DNA from: Crotophaga sulcirostris
Taxonomy: Eukaryota > Chordata > Aves > Cuculiformes > Crotophagidae
Direction of reading: 5' to 3'
NCBI GenBank assembly: GCA_013397455.1
Contig: VYZB01000370.1
Span: 857,103-921,102 of the forward strand
Length of the DNA stretch: 64,000 bases
Under the pieces are notes generated by a model. The model was not told where the DNA came from. It was given only the letters and a program-made list of their open reading frames with translations, and made no database searches. The position numbers and the translations under genes are program-made. Positions 1 to 11,640 of the stretch are shown one piece after another. Numbering within the stretch: the stretch's first letter is position 1; each line of letters starts with the position of its first letter.

Positions 1-2114
1 AAGAGAGTTAATAATGAAGACAGCGAAGCAATATTCACTGACCTCAGGTCACCCTTTTTCTTACAGAGTCGAAAAATGCACAACAGTTTGAAGAAGTTCT
101 TAGAAATTTATGAATAACTTTTTTATTGTGTGCTAAGCATGCTATTTGAGATTAATGTATCCTAAAATTATCATCTCTTAACATGATTAACAGAAAATAG
201 GAACAGAAGCTTCATTGAAATTGAAATGGACAAAGCCAGTAAAGGTGTGGGCAATACGGTGATTTTTCTAATCCTCACAGTTAGATGCACTTAGGGCAAC
301 TGTATCATGTTCCCCTTACAAAATAATATAGCTGCCTGTCTTCTGAAATATGTGCAACAAACAGTACCAAAATGACCATGACCTCATTCCAGTGAGGTGA
401 GGAAGTATCATTTCTATTTTATGTCTAGAAAAGCTGAGACAAGTGTAGCTGGAATTTGTTTTGACCAAGGTTACGGCAGAAGTGTATGTTGAAAGGTAGA
501 CACGGAAACCAGAGCTCTTAATTCAGAATCCTGTTTTTTATCTAGAAATCTCACTTTACTGTTTTTGACAGTATTCCTGAAATCTTCTGTTGACATACAT
601 ATCATTATCTGAACAAAGAAATTACACATATTCATTTGCTGTAAAGTGAATTATTTTCTTCTAGTCTTAGAAATATCACCTAAAATTGTTACCATTTTTA
701 ATAAGTTCCAATTTCTTTTAGTGACTCACTCAGGATCATCATTATTGACACAGAAAGGGGTCTTTTTGCCTGCATCATCAAGAGTTACCAAAAAAAAAAT
801 GCTTTCTATGTGGCAACAATGGGGTTTAGTTTTGCTAGGTGCGGTACTAAGTTGGTTTTTGCCCTCATATTCTTCCATTTTATTTTGTTTTTCTTTTTTG
901 GATTTTGATCCTGCTATTGTCCCTATTCTCTACACTTTACCGTGTCTTTTCCTTCACTTCTACACAGAAGTGTCAATGAGATGCTGGGAATATTAACATG
1001 GCTGCTGTGAGTGGGAAACAAAGCTAAGAAAAGGACTGTTGTCTACTCCCAGGTGAAGATACTGAACCTGGCTTCTCCTCAAATGGAACTGGCATGTATA
1101 GGAGAAGTATACAATCTCTTCCCTTCCCTGTTCCCCTTGAAGTAGCATCCATCCCAAGTCCACATGAAGAAGTTTGATGCCTCAAACAACATCCTGGAAA
1201 AGTCTTATAAAAAATACCCTACTGTATTTTAAATGAAATTTAACAAATTATGAGAACATTAGTAGTGAACTACCATACGGTATGTAATAATATCCTTACC
1301 TTTTCTGGGTGAGTAGATCTGGATGGAGATGAGAGTACTAACTTAAGCTGTGGTAACAGTATTATAGTGGTAAATAATAATAATAAAACAAACAAACAAA
1401 CAAAAAAAATACCTGAGTTTCTTTCAGTCTAGTCACTGAAAGCATGAACATTTCTTACCTTGGTAAGCTCCATTTACCATCATGTTTTGATGACTACACC
1501 CTGACTTAATCTATGGTCTTGGAGGGGCAGACGGTGGGATTGATGGTTGAAAGGATGAAAACCAGATCTCCTGGGCCAGTGGACACATGGGAATAATTTA
1601 CCACTGAACACCTTTGTACAAAGTTTCACTTGATACTAGAACTGCTCAGGTGTCAACTAACAAACACTGCTGTTATACATGTTTGTAGGACATATAAACA
1701 GGGCTTGCATTGTTTCAGTGCAGAGAAAACCTGCCATGTGAAATCAACCTGCAGTTCACGCCTTTGACCTTAATAGCATACTACATAATTCTTCAGTTAC
1801 CATATGCCACATATAGCTCTAAAGAAACTTCTTAATGCAAGAAGTATCCATATATTTGAGTCACCTCCTCAAAATCTGAATTTCAAATGTAATATTTTTC
1901 TGTTAGGTTTGGTTGTTCAGTTTGATCACAATACTCTTTGAAAAACAAAATAATAATACGATAACAGTGTGGGGGAGGTATGTGTACCATATATATTTAA
2001 CAGCATACATATACGATTGAAATACCTTGTTGCAAAGTAGAGGTTCTCTAACATTTCATTTCAAGCACAGACATAATCCATTGTCATACCTAATTTCAAA
2101 TAGCATAGGCAAGC
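1..2114. other. AT-rich unique DNA, no gene recognised
   Basis: I see no coding gene, RNA gene or recognisable transposon here. Short open frames exist but their translations resemble no family I know and lack paired splice signals. The only clear structure is the TAA/AAAC microsatellite listed separately. Confidence 0.5.
1371..1408. repeat. TAA and AAAC microsatellite
   Basis: A short run of TAA units passes directly into five AAAC-type units and then an A run. It is an ordinary compound microsatellite, as often left by A-rich retrotransposon tails, although no transposon body is visible beside it. Confidence 0.85.
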
Positions 2115-2600
2115 TTATACATTAAAAAATGTTTCAATGGTCTTTGGAGAACACGAGGGGACAAATCTTCTGTCTGTGAAGCTTTTTGAGTACATACTTG
2201 TGTTATTTGTGATACTCAGCTGAGTGCAGTACTGTCTTGTCCATTTACATTGGGCACGATGATACAGGTAATAAACGATCCCTGATTTCATCACGCAACA
2301 AAGCTGACAACATTTATAAGTAGTCTGAGCCTTACCTGCCCTTAGTTTGTGAAGAGAAACATTGGACACTGCAGACTGCATGGAGGAACAGTGAATGTAA
2401 ACATTGTGTCTATGACTGCAGTGCAAAATGAGCAAGTGTTGAACAAAGCACTTAATACTGGAGAGTTGATGTGCACACTGTGGACACTTAGGTGAATTTA
2501 ACTTTGTTTTGCTCTTGTCTGTTTTGAGGGACTGATGTCTCTTAGCAGACAGAGAGCATACAGGTGTATTCCTGGAGCACATCTTCTGGTTTAATTTCAT
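2115..2600 (-). CDS. Cys-rich open frame with C2H2-like zinc-finger motif (uncertain)
   Basis: This is the longest open frame in the window outside transposons: 161 codons from the first ATG, and about 12 more codons upstream before a TAG. I do not recognise the protein. It is rich in cysteine and histidine. Residues 39-60 fit the classical C2H2 finger exactly: C39-x2-C42, hydrophobic L46 and F52, H55-x4-H60. Residues 95-118 start with Tyr-Lys-Cys and fit a C2HC finger: C98-x2-C101-x12-H114-x3-C118. Inside the frame, at residues 88-89, is a splice-donor-like GCAG/GTAAGG, so the real coding part, if any, might end near position 2331. No finger linker (TGEKP type) is present. It could be an exon or a decayed copy of a zinc-finger gene, or chance. 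What I see is the frame and motifs; function is not inferable. Confidence 0.2.
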   Translation of the reverse strand: MKLNQKMCSRNTPVCSLSAKRHQSLKTDKSKTKLNSPKCPQCAHQLSSIKCFVQHLLILHCSHRHNVYIHCSSMQSAVSNVSLHKLRAGKAQTTYKCCQLCCVMKSGIVYYLYHRAQCKWTRQYCTQLSITNNTSMYSKSFTDRRFVPSCSPKTIETFFNV

Positions 2601-3480
2601 CAGAAAGGAATCTAGGCTGTGATCTCTGAGCCCATGCTAATTTGTATGTGTAATAACAAGCAGTAAGTAGGATTATCAGGAGATCTGAGCAAAAACTGCA
2701 GTTCCTATTTGAACTGAAATGCTAATGTAGACAGCAACATAACCCTGAGCAAGAGTATGTACTCCTTTTAGAGTCAACTGTATTACATACAGTACATATT
2801 TAGCCTAAGGGTCTCAGCAACTGGTATTGCTTACTCTCAACAGTTAGGTAGACTGTGCATACACAGTTGTCACTACCATCCACATAAGAGCCAGTGTGAC
2901 TATTACATAATCAGACACGATTAGCAAAGTCACAACACATTTTGGATACATTTTCATTTTTTCATCCCTGATTCTAAAATGATAGGATAGTACTGTGGCA
3001 GCTAATACAATCTTTTTGCCTTTTATTTAACTCTGTCATTCATTTTAGCCCACTGCTTGTTCCTTAATACATGCTAATTTAAAAATGTAAAGTATTTTCC
3101 ATGCTCTGGTTTTGGTTGGTTTTTCTTCAGAGAAATTAATTTGTTACATCCTTTTCTGACAGCTTGGATGCAGGAAAAGGATTCAAGCCTAAATTTTAGT
3201 GTTCATAATATTGTTTTATGCTGGAAATTACTGTGTGCGCTTTTACCAAAGGGTAGCACACTGAACTACAGCTAGCCTCCCTTATGAAAGGAGGGCTTTG
3301 TGAATTCTTTTATTCCTAACGGCAGGTGCTTCTAGCTCTGAAAAGATCCTGTGATCTGATAGCTGTTTTTCACATTCTGTGATCATGGGTAGCTTGCATA
3401 ATACAACAAAGGTGGACGATTGTTGCCTTCCCCAGGGTTGCTTAAAGTTACAACCTTGATCTCTTGACCTTTAATTTCAG

Positions 3481-3552
3481 CAAGTTTGATTGCTCAAGGA
3501 ACCCTGGTGTGCATACTTGGAGCTGGTATAGCATTTTGCTGTTCAGTTTATT
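3481..3552 (+). other. Exon-like block encoding a membrane-spanning segment
   Basis: A pyrimidine-rich stretch ending TTTAATTTCAG lies immediately before this 72-nt block, and the consensus donor GTAAGT follows it. In the frame that starts after two bases, it encodes 23 residues without a stop: an almost purely hydrophobic stretch with glycine, alanine and three cysteines, typical of a transmembrane helix. The exon would be symmetric (phase 1-1), so it could be skipped or inserted without shifting frame. I do not recognise the protein, and no second exon of matching style can be linked to it. Chance false exons of this size are common, so confidence is low. Confidence 0.25.
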
Positions 3553-3640
3553 GTAAGTGCTTTAACACTGACATAGTTTTAAAAGAGCAATAGTTTCTGG
3601 GGATCCCCTGTATATCATAGAGTTAAGGAATAAAGAACGA

Positions 3641-3718
3641 AAGAATCGTTAAGGTAGGAAAAGACCTCTGAGATCATCAAGTCCGACTGTAAGCCCAACA
3701 CCATCGTGCATACTAAGA
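3641..3718 (-). mobile_element. CR1 LINE 3'-end fragment
   Basis: The block with TTAAGGTAGGAAAAGACC, then GATCATCAAGTCC and AACACCATCGTGC, is the reverse complement of the conserved CR1 3' untranslated end. Only about 80 bp remain and several positions have changed, so it is an old, strongly 5'-truncated copy. No open frame survives. Confidence 0.75.
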
Positions 3719-6700
3719 GCAACTGCCAACACAAAATAGCCCCCAGACTCAAGGTGTGCCATGAGCTACAAAATATTCTGTTATGGATATTATACATGCT
3801 GATGTGTCAAAGAACTGTAGTGCAAATGTCAGAGGCTGTGTTATACTCCCCCAGTAGGTCACTGTGCAATGATAAGACCCATGCAAAGGGCGGTAGAGCT
3901 CAGAGAAGAGAGTCCAGACTAGAGGCTAGGAATTAATTATAAAAACAATTTACTTCTTTCTTTGTTTTAACTTAGCAGATGAATAAGAGAACAGTAATAG
4001 CAATGAACAAGACAGATCAAAATAAAATTTCCCTTAACAAACCTTGTTAGTGTTTTACTTTATTCCCTCTTTCATTTTTCCGTAATACAGTAAATTAAAA
4101 CCTTCCAGTTCAAGGTTCAGCAACGCATGTTTTTCAATCCAAAACATTTTTTTCTGACTTATTATAAAGAAGTATCAACAAAAGACTGAGACCAATGCAG
4201 TTTAAATCACCTCATAGTAAGATGGGTAGTGGATTCTACCACAGATAGAGTTCAGGGAAAACAAGGAGCTTAGCTCAGATATACAAGGGTTGAAATTTGG
4301 ATGACTGCAGTGATCGTTGGACTCCTGAGTAAGACGAGAAAGTTTATTTCTCCTTCTGAACCTCTGAACTGAGGTCTTCATTTTGAAAAAAAAAAAAAAT
4401 CAGAATGTAAAATAGTGTGAAAACACAAAAACTCTGTTTCTAAAACATTTCCAAAAAATTACCTTACATTTTTAGTGTATTATAACTGCATTTTTCAGCT
4501 AGGAATGAGTCAAAAAAAGAACATGTATCCAGTCAGGAGCCCTTAGGGCATGTCTCAGTGTCTGCCCACTGGAAGGATGGGTGACCCACCAAAAGATCGG
4601 CAGAAACAGCTCAATCACTTACAGCATCAGAGGGACAAAGTAGCTCTGGTGAACAACAGTATTGAACTCAGAGGAAAGTTTTTCTTAAATTAGACTACCT
4701 GCAACAGTGAAATCAAAGTCTAAGTTTAATTCATATTAAAGACTGTGAAACATTCATGTTCTATGGTGTGGCATAATTCAGCAGAGCTACAAGAGGATAT
4801 ACAATGGGACATAGACAGCGGTATAAATAAGTTAAAAAGCCCAAAAATGTTCACATTTCAAAGAGCAATTTGAACCAAAGACAGGTAACTGAAAACAACA
4901 GTGAGGTTCACTTCACAACAGTGTTAATTCACACTAAAAGACATACACAGACACACACACAAAGACATTGAAAGTTATGTTGTTCAGCTGCCCCATTAAA
5001 TATCCCTGCGTTTGGGATCATATTTGGGTCTCCATGTACAAATCTTGTGAACCACTCAACTTTGCATCATAATGTCAGTTGTCTAAATCATCCCAGCTTG
5101 CTTCTGAAGGTCTGATTAGCATAGAGAAAGCTGCTGGTTTTGCCAACCGTATTGCATTATGCTGCATAGTGTGGTATAGTCACTTCCTTCATATCTATCA
5201 TGGTTTAAAGCACACAGTTATTGAAATAGTAACCCGTGTTAGCAGCAATTATCTTAACAATAATTTACTAAAAGCAAACAATGCAAATCTTGGTGACATC
5301 CTTCTTCTGTTCTGGTAGATTCCCAGTCAAGATGCCCCTGACGCATTCTAACATAGTCAGGAGGTTGTACTTGGGTTTTATTTCTTTCACAGATCTTACA
5401 CAGGTTCTATTTTTTGTGTCTGCTTTATTTTTTTTAAGTATATATCTTGAAGTCAATCGATTAGGTGTTAATGCAAACTTCCATGCAAAAACACGACTCG
5501 TGAATAACTGCAACGATTCAAAGCCAGGTGCAAAAGGAAAAAAGCATAGCTTTTATTATTATTCTGTGGCTCATAAACAGTTTTGTCTTCCACATCACAC
5601 AAAATGAAATCTTATTTGAGTTTATTCTAAAGAAATTTCTAAGGAGTTAAAAAAAATAAATTAAAAACACCAAGCGTTAGGTGTGTGTTTTCATCAGTTC
5701 GTTTTCTATTAATTTTGGACTTTCAGCAGTCACCAGAAACAGAAAAATTTGTCCTGTGGTGGTAAATCAGTCCATATTTATTACTATTCTCATTGTATTA
5801 TTATTTTAATGGAGAACTAACACTTTAAATCTTATCCGCAATCCAGCTGCCAGCACAAAGTGGAAGAAATATCAAATTTTTTTGTGCAATTGGTAGTGCC
5901 CCGCCGGATCCATACGTCACATATACAAACTGGGACACTTGCTAAGACTTCAAAATGCTGCAGTGCTGTCAGTTTTCTCAATATGAATTAGCTACATCTG
6001 ACTGTTGAACGATATCAACTATCCTCATTTTGCTTTCAGTGGAAAACTTACAGTCTGGTGATTTTAATTCTGAATTTCTAGCACACCCTTGAGCTCCCAT
6101 TAAAATATTGATGTTGGAAGAAATGTTTTGTAGCTTAGACTGGAAAACAGCCAAAATTTCAGCAGTACCTACATCCATGATACTTATTTTTCTAACCAAA
6201 GATGAAAAGGTTTTCATTTTTTGTTGCATTATTCTTATTTTCCAATTAATTAAAAAAAACTGTTATTATTTTCTGGTGACTGTGTATAACTCTACCCATT
6301 TCTGTCAAAGAAGAGAAACTGATTTGGGAGGGTCTAACTGTCTCTGAAAAAAACAGTTAAGTCACACTTTTGTTGTTTAATAAAGGTAAAATAAATGTCA
6401 AAGTAGTTTTTGAGAACAATTGCTGAAACACAATTTTAATTCTAGTAATAGACTTCTAAGAATTAAGTTGAAGAGGAGACATTTGTGGAAACGTATCCAA
6501 ATGTTCTTGTAAGTGTGAAAATGTAGATATTTACCAGTTCTTATCCAAGAGCACTCTAATCCTGCCTCTAGCACAAAACTTTTCGTCTGTTCATTGGTAA
6601 CTTGCTGTGATTTCATCTCTTCTGAAAAATGCCCATAAAAATTATCTAAGAGCAAACGTATTATGGGAACTGAAGACCAGAAGCTTCTATGATTAATTTT

Positions 6701-8408
6701 TTATGTTTTTTATGAAGTGCAAAAGTATTGTGCATAACAAGTTTTAAGAAAATTTGGTAAGTATTTCTGTTTATTCAAAAGAATAATAAAAAATGATTTA
6801 AGAAAAATAATAAAAAATGTTTCCTTAAAAGAAGAATTTTATTTTCCTTAAAAATAAATAATAGGGGTAAACTCCAAACTGGAATATGGTTTTGAATCTT
6901 TTTTCCAAAATTTTTCTTCATTTTTTAAGACCATTTCCAAATAATATTGGATACCTGCCTTTTTTTTCAGAAATCAAATCAAAACATTTAATCAAATAAT
7001 TTCTAGATCTCTATTTAGCACTGATTTCACTAACAAGAACTTGCCTCAATAGAGATACAATATTAAATTTCACTCCAGAACCAGAACTTTTCAGTGTGAA
7101 TAAGCATATTGGAATCTGGTCACTACTTAGTAAGAAATCCTCTGAAAATTTAAGCGCTCGTGATTGATCTGATTGATCCATGACCCTTAACTTTCATGAG
7201 TCTAACAACCTTTGTCAGCTTCTCCACAAAACTGTAAATTACTCGAAGCTGTATTTACCTTTATTATTAAACCCTGAAATCAGCAATGTCTTCATGTGCA
7301 GGTGAATGACCTGGAGATTATATATCTGATTGATATATAGTGTCTCGGATTCAATTATCCAATAGCGAGGCATTCTGAGAATTTCATAATAAATTTCTCA
7401 CCATGACCTCTCTCAGTTCCTCATGTTCCTTTTCCTGGTCAGGAAGATAGGAACCAAACATAGTTCATGTGCATCCCAGTGGAAAGCAGGATTCATAATT
7501 TTGCTTACACCTGTATAATTTCAGTGACTTCTAATTAGATTGTGTAGCAGTGACAGTAATTTCTGACCCTAGATACTACAAGTGGAAACAGCTTGTTAGT
7601 TCTTTTTATTCAACCTCCTGTCACAACTGTTTATGTCCACTATAAAACTCATATATCAAGCAATGGGAATTTTCCACAAACCTAGGGAAAATGAATACAG
7701 TAATTAACAGATCTCACTGTTCAGAACATTTTCAATACGTAAATCTCACCATTCCTATGAATGCTTTCATTCTACTCAAGCATTTATACTTTGCCTGGTA
7801 TTTGTGCACACTAAATATTATAGACTGAAATCCTATCTTTTTTGGCTTTTGGTAAATTTTTAGTAAATTTTATACAAAAGTTTCATTTTATCTCCTTTAA
7901 GACATTTGGATTGTTGTTTTCCAAATATTTATTAGATTACAAACTTGACGGTGCTAATCAAGATACTTCAGTTTTGACATCCCACAAATGCTATTAGAAC
8001 AATTAGTATGACTTCTATTTTTTTCTAATTTCTCTTCATTTATTGTTTTGGAACACATGGCTTGAGAAAATTCTTACTAATGTCTGAGTTTTAAAACTTT
8101 AAGTTAAACTGTGCATTGTATGACTGTGGTCCTCTGATAGTTTAAAAAATCTGACATTTTACAGCACAGAAAAGGTCCTTATGAAATATCTTTCAGTGAA
8201 TGAGTAACACCAGGGTCTATGACAGAGAACAAAATAGCTAGGCACTTAATACCTCTGCCCCCTTGAATCTCTCTGTAGGTGGTCAGCCATTCCAAATTAC
8301 CTTTGCTGTCTGATTTTCTTGCTCATATAATCCCCTAGAGAACAATCCTTCAAACCAAGTGTGCAGTCTTTGAGAGCTTCTAATAGCAACCCCACAGGGC
8401 TATTAAAC
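3719..8408. other. AT-rich unique DNA, no gene recognised
   Basis: No gene or recognisable transposon. It holds a 14-nt A run at 4386-4399, a short CA-rich stretch near 4947-4966 and several A/T-rich low-complexity patches around 6780-6860. Open frames up to about 108 codons (5281-5607) occur on both strands and overlap each other in antisense, as expected by chance; none resembles a known family. Confidence 0.5.
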
Positions 8409-8465
8409 ATAGATCTTAGTGCCAGAAGGGATCATGTTGGTCATTTAGTCTGACCTGCCACAACA
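8409..8465 (-). mobile_element. Ancient CR1/L3-like LINE relic
   Basis: The stretch TCTTAGTGCCAGAAGGGATC followed by GTCATTTAGTCTGACCT matches the 3'-end block of an old sauropsid CR1-type LINE that I recall from turtle and crocodile genomes. Only the core remains, with no tail and no coding part. Identification rests on this short block, so it is tentative. Confidence 0.5.
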
Positions 8466-8640
8466 CTAAGGTTAAAAGATTTCCAGGACGATTTCTTTTG
8501 CTGAAGCTACAGATTGTCTCCTAGAAAGCTCAATAAATGTTTTGGACAAAAAGCTTAACCTAATGTTGAAAAATGTATGCAGCAAATTTTAATAACTTCT
8601 GGTAAGATAAGCTGTGGGTTTTTTCCTTTTTTTGTTTTTT

Positions 8641-8694
8641 TTTTTTTCATGTTGGCCTCCTTTTGTTATTTTTTTTCCATGTTGTCCTCCTTGC
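8641..8694. repeat. T-rich 30-bp tandem duplication
   Basis: Two copies of a unit made of a T run followed by CATGTTG(G/T)CCTCCTT lie head to tail with a 30-bp period and about three differences. It sits after a longer T-rich run (8617-8648) and is probably a replication-slippage product. Confidence 0.7.
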
Positions 8695-8993
8695 CTAGAT
8701 ATTTGGAATTCTGTTCCTACCTTTTCTTCATGAAATCTTTAGTCAAGGCCACGGTTCTATTAAAATAAAAATCACTTTCAATTTTCTTTGAGATTTTTTA
8801 TATTAGAATTCAGACTTTGAAATGAAGGTCCTGTCATGTCCTTTTTCTTGATTCTTAGCTTGTTCTTTATTTAGCTGCAAGCTAGAACATGCGTAGAATT
8901 GCTTCAGACAGAAATTAGGGTTAGTAGGGTTCTGGCAAAACCTAAGCACAGCGAGATTTCCATTTCACAGTTCTGCCTTTCAGGTATAATCAC

Positions 8994-9039
8994 ATACATC
9001 ACTTGTGTGACTTACACATACTGTACGTAAGTGATGTAT
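8994..9039. repeat. 11-bp perfect inverted repeat (hairpin)
   Basis: The arms ATACATCACTT (8994-9004) and AAGTGATGTAT (9029-9039) are perfect reverse complements. With G-U pairs the stem in RNA extends inward by about five more pairs and leaves a 14-nt loop. The stem is shorter than a typical microRNA precursor. No flanking transposon is visible. Confidence 0.7.
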
Positions 9040-11514
9040 AGGCGCAAAGAACAGACAGTTTTGATACTCCAACATAACCCCTGGTATGCAATTGAACAAC
9101 AGGGTTGTAGTAAAGTATTTCTCTACCTTCATACTTCTTTCAGGATCTAAAGATATTTCTAAAGAGAGCTGTAAACACAATGTTACAGAAGTTTCAGTTC
9201 CAGCGAGGCAGTTGTGTTTGCCCTCAAACTCTTTTTCTGAATTGTCCTGCAAACATCAGTAAGAACAGAAAACAAGATGAGTAGATGAAAGTCTGCTAGT
9301 GACAGCTATCAGAATTTTCCAGACCAATAATAACTAGAAGCAACCAAGAGCACAGAAAGGAATAATAGCTTTCAGATAGTTCATGCCTAAAATTTTAAAA
9401 CTGGCAGGTATAGGTCTACCATATCTTTTGTTTTGTGGGGGTTTTTTATCTGTTTTTCCAAATGTACCCTCACATACATTAAACTAGTGTAAATATTACT
9501 GAAGGCCTATTACTGACTGAAGTACTTTAATCTATTTAGGTTGAATAGAGTACCCTGTGAGGAACTTTAAAGAACAAAATAAAAATGGTACTATAAAAAT
9601 TATTTCTATTCTTACCATCTCAAATATTAATGTAAAGGGGATTATTGAGCTAGAACCATATCATTTGGGTTGGTGTTTATAATGGTATCTGCTTCAAAGA
9701 TTTCCAAAGCAGTATGAGGCACATCAGAGAGAACGACTCAGTAGAAAAGATTGTCTCCAACATCTGAGATATGTTTGGGATATCAACAAGGCTGAGGAGA
9801 CCACTGACTGAGAAATTTCTCTATATGTTATGCAATTTGTACTTTGCATTAACTTTTTTGGATGCTGGACAAGTAAGGCTCCTCCAGCCTTTAAGACTTG
9901 GTTTGAAATCCATCATCACAGGAAATTTGTATTTGACTGGTTTTATTTGTACACAGAGCTATATTGTAGAGCAGTTAAGAACACGGAAAGTTTGTACACC
10001 CTTCAGAGCATTCTAGGCTACCTCTGGAGGGCTAAAGTGAATAGTTTTGTCCATACAACTCCAAAGGAAAGTGTTGTTCAGACACTGAGAGTGCTAGCTG
10101 CCAAGAGCCACGCGAATTAGGAAATACTTCAAAAGTTAAGTGATATAGACGTGCTTATGATGTCTCAGAATAGCTAAGAGTCCAAGCAATTAGAGATCTC
10201 AATTATAGTAGAGAAGGCTGAATGTGAAATTCTCGACTTATCGGAAGTTACAGTGGGACCTTTTCCTCATTCTTATGTCCAAGCATATTACTAAGTTGTT
10301 CTAGAGTGTATTGGACAACCTTTCTTTTGCATCAATTCATGTGAAAAACCTCAGAAGTTTCTGGATTTCTGACAATGGGAAAAAATATTTGTAATCTGAA
10401 ACTTTCTGTGAGTGCCATTCTCTATCAGAAAAGTTCTGATTTTTTGTTCCTTTAGCCTGCATTTGATAGCTTATTTTGACTCTTAGACAGGTTCTTTAAT
10501 TTTATTATTTTTTACGGGATTATATTTTGTATATTTTTACATGTGTATCACAAAAGCAGCTTAATTTATTTAGGTATATAAGCACAATATTTATACTTAA
10601 CTGTATTAGCAGTATTATTGTATTTAGAAAACAATACTTTGCTTAAGTATTCAGAAATAGAGAACAATCAACTACGACTTTTTCAAGCTGATACTCACAA
10701 ATTTTTTTTCAGTTTTGTATTTGCAAATAGTTGTGCATCATATGATACACTCCATTAATTAAGAGAACTTTTCATTCTAGTATAGTTTATCAGGGGTTTC
10801 TCACTAGACTTTTAAATTTATATTTAACTCAGCTTTATGAACTGCGTTTTTCTTCATACTCCTTCAAACAAAGATTTTGAAATTATTTTCTTTCAAGAAA
10901 TATCTGTGAGTTCAGCCTAGGAAAAGGGAAAAAAACTGTGGATCAAATCAAGGAGCATCGAGGAAAAACAAATCGCTCCCTATGTTTTTTCAATAGCTTA
11001 CAGAATGAGCAATAAATATTACATAGGAATTATTTTTTTGCATTCCACAGACTTGTACAGGCAATATTAGAAAAGCTTGCAAATTAATTTAAAAAATCAA
11101 CAACAACCCAGACCATGTCTTGTTTGCAGTTTGCAATTTTTGCAAAGTATGCACTTTTTGTTTCCTCCTTTCTCCTTTTTTTTTTCTCTTAACTGTGAAT
11201 TCCACCTTTTTCGACACTGAATATTCTTTTAGACATTATTAGTTTACTTAATGGATAAATATTGTTCAATCACTAATATAGGACTTGAATTATGCTACAT
11301 CCTGCATGCTGTCCTTCTTGTGGGCATACTCTCCTTTTCCATCCTGTCGCTTATTTCAGAATGGTTAGATATTTCCACTGTCAATATCTTTCATAATCCT
11401 GAAATCTCAGGCATTTTTGTCACACATACAGGCCATAATTATTAATCAAAGCTTTGCACTTTGTATTTTTCCCAGATTTTCTTTTTTGTTTCTTCATTTT
11501 CCTTTCACTTCTTT

Positions 11515-11546
11515 TGTGAAATATAGCCTCCTGTGAAATATAGCCT
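11515..11546. repeat. 15-bp direct duplication
   Basis: TGTGAAATATAGCCT occurs twice with a 17-bp period. It is a small exact duplication with no further copies. Confidence 0.85.
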
Positions 11547-11579
11547 AAAGTAGATTCTGTAATGATTCAGGACCATCAA

Positions 11580-11640
11580 CCAATGAATGTTCAGCCCAGT
11601 GTGGTGAATGCAGTGACTGGCATAATCAGTTATTCATTGG
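11580..11640. promoter_or_regulatory. Inverted pair of CCAAT boxes
   Basis: CCAATGAAT (11580-11588) and its exact reverse complement ATTCATTGG (11632-11640) face each other 43 bp apart. Each contains the CCAAT core bound by NF-Y-type factors. TGATTG and TGATTAG-like homeodomain motifs follow downstream to about 11730. A regulatory role is an inference from motifs alone. Confidence 0.2.
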
